DNA of 64,000 nucleotides. It comes from Monodelphis domestica (lineage: Eukaryota; Chordata; Mammalia; Didelphimorphia; Didelphidae). The notes under the pieces are model-generated. The model saw nothing but the letters and a program-made list of their open reading frames with translations. It did no database searches and was not told the DNA's origin. The DNA lies in contig NC_077232.1 of assembly GCF_027887165.1 (NCBI RefSeq), forward strand, positions 2,409,064-2,473,063. Direction: 5' to 3'. This document shows positions 54,996 through 64,000 of this stretch, piece by piece. The position numbers and the translations under genes are program-made. The first letter of the stretch is position 1, and the number at the start of each line of letters is the position of its first letter.

Positions 54996-56040
54996 GCATC
55001 ACTACCATTGATCAAACCAAGTGGGAGAAACCACTCTAAGCTAAAAGCCCAGCATGAATAAAAGCTGAGAGGGAGGAGATCTCAAAAATGTTAAAGGCTC
55101 AGGATATGTCCAATCTGCCTGAATATATGGCATGCACTGAAGGCAGATAGCACCAAACCCTGCTGGAACTAGAATGTCAGGCAGAGGAGATGGGAACATG
55201 GTCATGGGGACTCACTGAAGACGTCAGAGTAGAGTGGCATGATCAGATCTCTACATAATCACCCTCTGAATCCTCACAGCTCTTGTCTGGATGTGGAACT
55301 GGGTTTGGGATCTAAGGGGGAGAATCTGGGGAGCATGTGGAGTTCAAGGGCCCGGCCCCCGAGTGAAAAAAGGCCTGGATTTCACTTTCATCTGTGACAG
55401 TTAAGAGTGATGTCACACACGCGTACCTTGAGAGCTGGGACTTCTCCATTGAATGAATCAGTCAAAGGTATGAACTAGATGTAGTTAAAGCAGATGCTGC
55501 TATCGATTCTACCAACCAACCAACCAAGTGCTTTAATTAAAGGGAAAAAAGGTCTAAATCAATTGGGAAGGGTTGAAATGATGCCACGCAGGAGGTAGGT
55601 TGGGATTAGCTGAAGAAACTCATTCATGACCTGTGGGTTTGGGCAAGGGTGGGATGGAAGCAGATCTATTTGGAACCTAGAAGCAATTGAGGATAAAACA
55701 GTTAAAGCCATGACTCCAAGGGGACTCATACGGAGTGGAGCCTCTGTTTGTTACACCTCTCCCTTGATTTGGACTTTTTCTGTCCCTAGAATGGCAGTGA
55801 TGGGTGGCAATGCTGGCATCAATGACCAAGGACAAATCAGACACACTAAGCAAAGTAGTTTCAAGATATAAGAAGGAACCAGGAGAAAAACTGCTCCATT
55901 CCTAAGGGTAAGACCATGGCTACTCCCAAGAGGAGAGGAAAAGAAAGAACTTGTCCCAGAAGTACTTGGAACAATATGCTCCCCAAGGTTGAGCGACTCC
56001 CCCCTAGACTCTCTCCCTGTGTACAGGTGAGGCAGTGACA
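54996..56040. other. Unassigned stretch
   Basis: Chance frames only (55626-55871). A four-copy ccaa run lies at 55512-55525. No family recognised. Confidence 0.35.
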
Positions 56041-56044
56041 CACG

Positions 56045-56330
56045 TTGGGAGGTGTTTAGAGGAATGGATCACACTATTTTTGTTGTTCACTTGGTTCAGG
56101 TGTGCCCAACTTTTCATGACCCCATTTGGAGTTTTCTTGGCAAAGATACTGGAGTCATTTGCCATTTCCTTCTCCAGCTCATTTGATAGATGAGGAAATG
56201 GAGTAAACCGGGTTTAATGACTTGCCCAGGGTCACACCTAGTGAGTGTCTGAGGCCAGCTTTGAACTCAGAAAGATCAGTCTACTTGAGACCCAACATTC
56301 TATCCCTTCTTCCATCTAGGGGCCGGATCA
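56045..56330 (-). mobile_element. Mar1-like SINE with RTE-type tail, reverse
   Basis: gtgcccaacttttcatgaccccatttggag is the RTE/BovB-shared tail, then gatgaggaaatggagtaaac and cttgcccagggtcacaccta of the tRNA-like head. Right end ctaggggcc matches the reversed SINE head. Confidence 0.85.
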
Positions 56331-56844
56331 TATTATGCCAACCTAGGAAACATTCTCTTTTGAAAGCTAATGAACTCTTGCTTACTAACTATCACCAGCT
56401 GGTAATTATTTGGGGTGGGGAGGGATCTAACCAGTAAAGGCTAATGAACTGAATTAGAAAGACCCTCCTCCCAGCCCCAAGGGTTAACACTAAAAGTCGG
56501 AGGGGATAAATAGCCAGCTGCCTGCTGGGTATCTAGGCTACCAGGAAAAATGGGGGTGGAGAATGTAGCTCCAGAGCCCTCTATCTAGGGCCTGAATCAG
56601 TCAAGTAGGCTTTGAACCTGAGGCTCTCAGACTCCAAATCCATTGTTTCTTGAATTGTACACACTGTTTCAGTGTTTGTTCCTCTTCCTAGTAAGTCCTC
56701 TTAAACCAAGTTAAAGCCAAACGCTTCTGCAAGTTTTTCAATTAATGGACATCCAATCAAAATGGGAAGACCTCCCAAAGAGAGGGAGTGTGCTACTTCC
56801 TGAGCAGTGCATTTGTCCATGAGATAGTTTTCACTGTCATGAAG

Positions 56845-57110
56845 GAACTTGAGATCTGGAGCCAGAGGCCCTAGGTTCAAATCCTGACTTTAATATTTAC
56901 CTTTTGTGTATAACTGTAAGCAAGCATGTACCTTCCTTGCGCACCAACTGTAAGATCACCATCATCATCCTCAATGAGAGGGTATGACCTCTCTAATCCC
57001 TTCCATCTCCAAATCCATGATCCTGTGATCCTGAGCCACTTCAGCTGCCTGAGCCTCAGCTTCCTCAACTGTAGAATGGGAGCGGTCCTGGTTGCATTTA
57101 GCAAATTGGA
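56845..57110 (+). repeat. MIR SINE, decayed
   Basis: gagccagaggccctaggttcaaatcctgac ... cagcttcctcaactgtagaa. Confidence 0.5.
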
Positions 57111-57599
57111 AAGCCCTTTGGAAAGAGTAGCTCTGAAGTTCTCAGGTCTCATCCTGCTCTAATGCTTAGGGATGCCAAGAGATCCTCAGTGATCCTTAAA
57201 ATGTAATGGGAATGATGAGCCACTCCTGCCAAAGGGACCCAATCTCACAGCCCTTGGTTGGCACCTGATATCCAGTGACACCAGGCTTCTCACTCAAACA
57301 TATTCTTTCCCTTGAGACCTTTGTTTTCCAGAAATCATGGAGGAAGCCATGACCGAGGAGGCTGGGGGTGTGAACTCAAGCCCTGGCCTCTCTACTGTGA
57401 TTTTCTCATTTTCCCTAAGAGCCACTCCAGGTTCCTGAACTCTCACTCCCTGCCTGTCCAAGCAGAAAACCCTAATGTACTAGATTGGTGACCCTCTCCC
57501 CCTCCTCCTGGCATTGAACTACTGCTTGGGAAGAGCAAAATGGTTGCTCTGTTTTGAGTGGGTTGGCAACAGATGGCTGAAGGAAATGATTAAGTACTT

Positions 57600-57730
57600 T
57601 ATTATCCTGGCTGATAGAAATAATAATGTTTAGCATATATTAAGAGCTTTTCATTTTCAGAGCATCTTACAAACTAATTAATCCCCACATCACCCTCAGA
57701 AATAGGAGCTGTTAGCAGAGCACTGATGCT
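57600..57730 (-). repeat. MIR fragment, reverse
   Basis: aataatgtttagcatatatt ... cagagcatcttacaaactaa ... ccctcagaaataggagctg. Confidence 0.55.
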
Positions 57731-57959
57731 CATCAGGCTTGGGAGGCTGGTAACCATGGATCAGCACTGATTGGCACAAACGGTGATGATAATTCCCTCT
57801 GAGCAAGGTGGTATAAGGATTATTATCCTCCACTTAAGAAGCAGATCAGAGAGCACCCCCTCCAAGGGTCAGAGCATTTTCTTTAATATAGGATTTAGTA
57901 CTGGAAAACATCTTGGAGATTATTTAGGATCAGAGATCCCAGATTTGGAAGAGACCATT

Positions 57960-58130
57960 GAGACTACCTAGTCCTACCCCTCAGTTTACAGAGAAGGAAA
58001 CTGAGGTTCATAGAGGGCAACTGGCTTACCAGAGGACCTTGTGGATAATCACCGATCTAGAATCTGAAATTAGGTTTTCTTGACTCCAAATTCAGCATTT
58101 GTTCCACTATACTACATTACTTTTCCTCCT
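57960..58130 (-). repeat. MIR fragment, reverse
   Basis: cctcagtttacagagaagga ... ggcttaccagaggacc ... gttccactatactacattac. Confidence 0.6.
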
Positions 58131-58359
58131 AGGGGGTTTTATGCCTCATTGCTAGACACTTCAACAAAATAGCGAAGGGACAAACATTTACTAAATGCCA
58201 GGCACTGTGTAAAGTGCTTACAAATATTATTTCTTTTGAGACAGAGTAAAGAAGATACAAAACTCAGCTCATGGATGTCTTTGAAATGATTTTCCTGATT
58301 CCCCCAAAGGGTTTTTGGCCTTCTCCTCAGTTATCTTGTATTTATTTGTATGTATATTC

Positions 58360-58480
58360 TTACCAATAGAATGCAGGATCCTTGAAGGTAGGGATTGTTT
58401 CTCTTTTGTTTTATCCCCAACATGTAGCACAGTGCCTGGCACATAGTAGGTGCTGAAGAAAGGCTAATGGATTGTTGAAG
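58360..58480 (+). repeat. L2 3'-end fragment
   Basis: gaatgcaggatccttgaagg ... gtagcacagtgcctggcacatagtaggtgc. Confidence 0.8.
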
Positions 58481-59690
58481 CAGACTTTTACTTGGTCCCA
58501 AAGAGCAGAACCAGCAGCATTAGGGGACTGGTGCCAAGTTTCAGATGAGAACAAGGAAGGACTTTCTAATAGTGCTAGCTTGCCAAAAATGGCATGAGTT
58601 ACTCATGGAGAAATGAGTTATTAGTAAATCAGAGGATAAAAGATGCATTGTAAAGTGGCTTCTGTGTGAGATAAAGAATGAGAAGAGTTGACTTCTAAGA
58701 TCCTTTCCATTACAAAGATTCTCTTCTTTTAAGGTATAGCAATGCTCTGGAATTATTTTTCCAATCCCCCACTTTCACTGACAAGTTGAGTCCCCACAGA
58801 TGAACTATTGTGTCTACTTAGGCTCTCAATATATACCTGAGGGGTTGGAGTATCTTTTCTAATTCTATAGCTCACGAACCCCCTCTAGTATTCTTCCTCC
58901 CTTCATCATCACTGACATCAATTAGCCACCTAGACAATTAGCTTTAAGAAAGTCATATTTATTTGATGAAGTGGTTAGAAGAAAAACATCCCCAACAGTT
59001 TATTAAACTTATCAGTTTATGAAGACTCCAGGATAAAGTGGGCTCAAGCTTAGAGAGACCATGTGGCAACAGAGATAACTAACATAGCTACATGGAGATT
59101 TGTTGGGGTTTTTTTTGCAGGAATCTTTAAGATATGTCTCTTAGGTGTAAAGTAGATTTTCTGATGACTTCCTTGCAGAGCCTTGAATCTTACATTCCTC
59201 ATTACAGCCAGTCTCTTCTAAGTTTCCATTTTAGACATTGATGCTACTCTCTGTTGATCCAAGGATGATGCTAGCTAGGATGCCAAAGGGAAGATGTGGA
59301 GTCTCAGATTTTCTTTATCCTTCAAAGGTCCTCTTTCCAAGAAGTGTGGGGAGAAGGCTGAGACTCTCTCCCCTCAAAAAAAATCCTTCCTCAGGAGTTT
59401 GGCTAGGGTGCTCTCTCTGGGATTGCTGCTTGGTGATTTCTATTGACCTCAGAGTATGTAACCAAACCCCCTCAGCTAATCAGAACAGAAATCTTTTTAT
59501 ACCCATGGAAGTGTCTGGGCCTTTAAGATTACAGTTAAAGTTAGCAGCAAATACCTAATGAACAATTGACATATATTCTTAGCTGATTAACATATCTAAG
59601 TCAAGAGGAGTATAGTGAATTATATCCCACCATTACACACACATACAGTTTTAATATTTTCTGTACAAATACATAGTCCCAAGTGAGATA
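58481..59690. other. Unassigned stretch
   Basis: No gene or family recognised. Confidence 0.35.
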
Positions 59691-59747
59691 TTATTTGTAA
59701 ACCTTTTAGCATGATGCCTGGAACATAGTAGGTACTTGATAAATGTT

Positions 59748-60527
59748 TCCTTTCTTCCTTTCCCTCTGCCTTCTTTTTTCCTCTCTCCCTTCTTCCCTCC
59801 CTTCCTTCCTTCCTTCCTTCCTTCCTTCATTCCTTCCTCCCTTCCTTCCTTCCTTCCTCCTTTCCTTCTTTCCTTCCTCCCTCCCTCCCTCCCTCCCTCC
59901 ATTTCTCCTTTCCTCCCTTCCTTCCTTCCTTCCTTCCTTCCTTCCTTCCTTCCTTCCTTCCTTCCTTCCTTCCTTCCTTCCTTCCTTCCTTCCTTCCTTC
60001 CTTCCTCCCTCCCTTCCTTCCTTCCTTCCTTCCTTCCTTCCTTCCTTCCTTCCTTCCTTCCTTCCTTCCTTCCTTCCTTCCTTCCTTCCTTCCTTCCTTC
60101 CTTCCTTCTTTCCTTCCTTCCTTCCTTCCTTCCTTCCTTCCTTCCTTCCTTCCTTCCTTCCTTCCTTCCTTCCTTCCTTCCTTCCTTCCTTCCTTCCTTC
60201 CTTCCTTCCTTCCTTCCTTCCTTCCTTCCTTCTTTCCTTCCTTCCTTCCTTCCTTCCTTCCTTCCTTCCTTCCTTCCTTCCTTCCTTCTTTCCTTCCTTC
60301 CTTCCTTCCTTCCTTCCTTCCTTCCTTCCTTCCTTCCTTCCTTCCTTCCTTCCTTCCTTCCTTCCTTCCTTCCTTCCTTCCTTCCTTCCTTCCTTCCTTC
60401 CTTCCTTCCTTCCTTCCTTCCTTCCTTCCTTCCTTCCTCCCTCCCTTCCTTCTTTCCCTCCTTCCTTCCTCCCTCACTCCCTCCCTCCCTCCTTTCCTCC
60501 TTTCCTCCCTCCCTCCCTTCCTTCCAT
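59748..60527 (+). repeat. Long (TTCC)n microsatellite, about 780 bp
   Basis: Nearly pure TTCC with ccct and ttct variants. It starts directly after an L2/MIR-type end (gcctggaacatagtaggtacttgataaatg at 59716-59745). Produces spurious frames of about 260-316 codons on both strands. Confidence 0.98.
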
Positions 60528-61540
60528 AGCTCTTCAGGGGTTCTTTTTTGAACACTTTCCCCATTATACAAAAGTGCCTTATACAATAGAATCTCAAACA
60601 AAGTATATGGTACAAATCATAACTGGATCATGGCAATTACCATTCCCATTTCCCATACTAACAAATGGTGACACAATTTAACAAGCAAATATTATTCTAC
60701 ACACTTCTGTTAGGGTGACTGTCTATCTTGATGACTGCAAAGGGAGTCCCTCAACTAAAAACAATTTTTTAAAAAGGCAAATAAAAAATATCCTCAAAAA
60801 TAAAGGCTGGCCCTTCCAGAGCTTCCTGATCATGAGGGATTCTCCACACAGGGACTAAGGACCTGGGAGCAACTGTAAATCAAAATATTTTCTTTGGTAT
60901 TCCTGAGGAGAGATAGAAAACTCAAACTATTCCTCCTCTGGCTTTATATTCACATAGTTTTCATTTAGTTGGTTCCTGCAACAACACAGAACACCCACAT
61001 TTTTTCCCACAGATCTCCAAAATCCAGTATATCCAACTGGGGGTCTCCACAAAATCTCCAAGTGTCCCTTTCTACAAAGGGCATACCAAAATTCTCTGGG
61101 TCCCTGTAGCCACAAAGATGCCTAATTTCCTCCTGGGCAATACCTAGAGAATCCCAATGAAGTTGGTAAGATCGCCAGCATTTTTTCTCTTTTTGTTTTC
61201 AACTACTGGTAGAGGAGTCAAGGACAAGCTCCACCATCTCTACGAAGAGATGGGGATGGGGTGGGCGTCTCTGGCAGAAAATGACTCGCAGGCGCTCTTT
61301 ACATTCATGCTTTCTAAGTCGGAGCCCACTCTCCCCTGGTCTGTGTATGTGCTGGTGAGAAAGGTTGGCAGAATTTGAGGAGACACATCTGTAACAGCTA
61401 CATAAAGCCTGTCACTTTAACAGCACCTCTAGGTGTCAACCTTGATTCCCCGTGTCTGGTTCCTAAAAAATGTTTCTTGCATCGATTCACTCACACTCAC
61501 ACTCGCTCCCAGTATCCAGTTTGTAATGAAACACATTGTA
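60528..61540. other. Unassigned stretch
   Basis: Short chance frames only; no family recognised. Confidence 0.35.
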
Positions 61541-61544
61541 GAAC

Positions 61545-62800
61545 CGCTTTAATGCCTCGTTCTGTCTTCTGGCACCACCACCACCCTGGTGTAAGCCTCA
61601 TCACCTCATGCCTGGACCATTGGAACAGTCTTCTAGGCGTGGGCATCTACCTGCCTGCCTCCAATCTCACTCTACCTCAGTCGCCTCCATTCAGCCCCCA
61701 GAGTGATCTTCCTAAAGCCAAGATCTGCCCCCCATCACTCCTCTTCTCAATGAGCTCTTCAGCTCCCCAGCACCTTCAGGAACAAATAAAGGTCTCTCCG
61801 TTTAGCTTTTAAAGACCCGAATAAACTAGCCCCCTCCTAACTGTGCAGTCTTCTTCCACTTTGTATCCTGCCCCCCTGAGCCAGCAGCTGTTACACACAC
61901 AGGAGATGCCATTTTTGATAGGCCAAACTGCACCAAGATGTTGACAACAACACCCTGTCTATCATATATCACACATACATTATATATCCGTGTATATAAT
62001 AAATGTGTCCTTGTGATATCCCTCGTTAGAATGGAAGAGCATTGAAAGAAGGCATTGCTTCTCTCTCTGTCTCTCTGTCTCTCCCTCTCTCTGTATCTCT
62101 GTCTCTGTCTCTCTCTCTGTGTCTCTGTGTCTTTGTCTCTGTCTCTCTCTGTCTCTCGTGTTTCTCTGTAACTCTCCCTCTCTCTGTATCTCTGTCTCTT
62201 TCTCTGTCTCCCTCTCTCTGTCTCTGTGTGTGTATGTGTGTGGATTCCCTGATGCCTGGCACAGGGATGGCCCATTCACTTAATACATGCTATTTGGTAT
62301 CCTTTTGGTCATGGAGCCATAGATGTTGATGGCTTCCTTTACGTTTCTATAGCAGAACAAATCCTACCGTTTACATCTCAGAAGGGACCTCAGAGTGTAG
62401 TCCTTCACCATCAAGTTGGATTGCTGCCCCTCCCATGCTCCATTCCCCAGTCAAACTAGCCTCTGGGCTCTTCTCCAAACTTGGCAGTCCATCTCCTGCC
62501 TCTGCTCTGCGCCTTTCCTCAGGCTGTCCCCCGGTGTGGCGAATGCCCTCCTTTCCCCCTTTTGCCTCTTGGGAGCTTGCAGATCCCTTCAAGGCTTCCT
62601 CCCAGAGCCGCCTCTTTCAAGAAGTCTTTCCCGATTTCCCCCCGCCTGCTCAGACTCTTTCCCAGTCTGTGTGTTGGCTTTGTACATATCTCATAACGGT
62701 CTTAGCACATTGTCCTGGCGAGCAGAGTGGAAGCTGCTTGAGGGCAGGAATGGGGCCCTTCTGCTTTGTGGCTGCCATTGAGGATTCTTTGGTATATCAA
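61545..62800 (+). mobile_element. L2 LINE 3' region, sense
   Basis: Translated-like text characteristic of L2 (ctcatgcctggaccattgga, gagtgatcttcctaaagcc, tcttcagctccccagcacct) and the terminus ctgcttgagggcaggaatgg near 62733. Interrupted by the (CT/GT)-rich microsatellite at 62060-62235. Confidence 0.75.
62060..62235 (+). repeat. (TCTCTG)n-like microsatellite
   Basis: tctctctgtctctctgtctc and variants, ending in gtgtgtgtatgtgtgtg. Confidence 0.95.
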
Positions 62801-63455
62801 GTCCTGGCCGTGCAGGCTGCCCAGCTCTCATCCCAGGAGGTCCTTCAGAAGAGCTTGTTCTTTGTTCATCCATATATAAGCCAAGCTGGCCCTCGACAAG
62901 CCTTCCTCACTCTTCACCAGAGCCCAGCTGCAGAGCAGGTTGCTCTGGAATCTCTGCCTGGTCTGGGGGGGGGGGTGGGGGTTGCGGATGGTCTGCCTCA
63001 TTGGGAGGCCGCTGCATTAGCCTGTGATCCGGCACCAATGATCCAAGCAAGACAGAGAGCAGCTGCAGAGCTCTTCCCCTACTCATTCTTTACAGCAAGA
63101 TCTAATGCCCTCAGGGGGGATGGAGGAAGGAACTGAGCCATCTGGGCTGTGTTGCAGTAGGTAGACCTAGTCTCAAACAGTTCCCTGTGCTGAAGTACCC
63201 AAACAAACAAACAAAAGGCTGCCAGGAAAACAAAGATGAAAAGGGAAGCCTTGGGCTTGGGGTCCTAAGACAGTTTGAATCCTTGCTGTGATCCTGGCTG
63301 GATGGCCTTGGCCAAGTCAGCTTCTCTTTTATAGAACTCATGAATACTCCACATGGACCTGACAGCCAGAAAGATGTCTGCAAGGCTTCCTCTGACCCTT
63401 AACCTGTAGTGTCATGTCCAATACAGGTGCCATGTTTGAGTAAGGGTATCAGTGG
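62801..63455. other. Unassigned stretch
   Basis: A G-run lies at 62967-62982. Chance frames only; no gene recognised. Confidence 0.35.
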
Positions 63456-63651
63456 GGGGCAGCTGATAGCTCAGTGGATTGAATCAGGCCTAGAGATGGG
63501 GGGATCTTGGGTTCAAATACAGCCTCAGACACTTCCCAACTGGGTGACCCTGGGTCAGTCACTTTACCCCTCATTGCCTAGTCCTTCCTCTTCTGCCATG
63601 GAACCAGTACATAATATCGATTCTAAGACAGAAGGTAAGGGTTAAAAAAAA
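63456..63651 (+). mobile_element. Marsupial tRNA-derived SINE
   Basis: ggggggcagctgatagctcagtgg ... tcttgggttcaaatacagcc ... taagacagaaggtaagggtt plus A-tail; same family as 50235. Confidence 0.93.
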
Positions 63652-63892
63652 AAGGATCCGGGAAGTGTCCAGAGGAAGGCAACCACAGTGGTGAATGGAT
63701 TTTGCATTCAAGTCCTGTGGAAATTAGCCAAAGGAATTTTAGCTTGCCAAAAAAGAAAACTCAGAAACAGCTGTTTCTAAGTATGTTCAGGACTAGAAGT
63801 ATTATATCCTTGTTCCTCTTGGTTTCATGGGGAAAAACGAGGAGTTCTGGGACATTTCAGAGAGGCAGATTTAGACTTGAGGTTTAACAATT

Positions 63893-64000
63893 AAGAAGGG
63901 TAGCTAAGTGGCTCAGTGAATAGAGTTCCACACCTGGACTGGGAAGACTTACCTTAATGAGTTCAAATCTAGACTCAGATACTAACTAGCTATGTGTGAC
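63893..64000 (+). mobile_element. tRNA-derived SINE, cut by window end
   Basis: gggtagctaagtggctcagtgaatagag ... gagttcaaatctagactcag ... ctatgtgtgac. Confidence 0.8.

Noticed and set aside
59651..60681. Open frames of 262-316 codons on both strands
   Set aside because: Same artefact from the second (TTCC)n tract.
62371..63136. 233-codon + strand frame
   Set aside because: It lies largely in L2 3' sequence and a G-run; L2 3' regions often read open by chance.

Overview
This window is mammalian nuclear DNA, almost certainly from a marsupial. The evidence is a full-length L1 of the marsupial type, tRNA-derived SINEs with the box-B-like 'ggttcaaat' core, MIR/THER, L2 and CR1/L3 fossils, hAT DNA transposons, solo ERV LTRs with 4-bp target duplications, and very long tetranucleotide microsatellites. 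A didelphid opossum is my best guess, but the species is not proven. There are no bacterial features (no operons, ribosome binding sites or CRISPR arrays).

The only convincing host protein gene is on the + strand. It is a divergent, multi-exon actin running from an internal N-terminal exon at 11612 to a stop at 37729, with an AATAAA signal at 37819. Eight coding exons can be placed, every one open and flanked by AG/GT. Their lengths (140, 129, 111, 85, 162, 183, 182, 144 bp) and intron phases match the layout I recall for vertebrate smooth-muscle actins (introns near codons 41, 84, 121, 150, 204, 267 and 327). The protein itself is strongly diverged: the P1 loop, the second phosphate loop, two catalytic positions and the DNase-binding loop are all altered. 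It is therefore a spliced actin paralogue, not a processed copy, and the reading frame is preserved. The exon carrying the ATG was not found with confidence.

Layout: 1-1254 holds L2, an orphan minus-strand ORF and LTR-like sequence. 1255-1435 is a perfect 72-bp inverted repeat at the edge of an old L1 (to 6313) that is split by a 954-bp solo LTR. 6314-11611 is mostly unassigned. 11612-37845 is the actin gene. Its introns carry a 2.96-kb hAT element with 8-bp duplications and BED/hATC remnants, a second hAT fragment containing an interstitial telomeric array and interrupted by a solo LTR, a long (TTCC)n tract, a minus-strand L1 and CR1/L3 relics. 37913-38405 is a solo LTR just past the gene end. 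39078-39565 and 54085-54392 are two copies of an RTE-like repeat. 42401-48814 is a full-length L1 with a 17-bp duplication, intact ORF1 and twice-broken ORF2. 48832-64000 is gene-free and holds SINEs, LTRs, CR1/L3, L2 and a second giant (TTCC)n tract.

The repeats do not work together functionally. The biological novelty is the spliced divergent actin, followed by the telomeric array inside a hAT fragment and the perfect inverted repeat.
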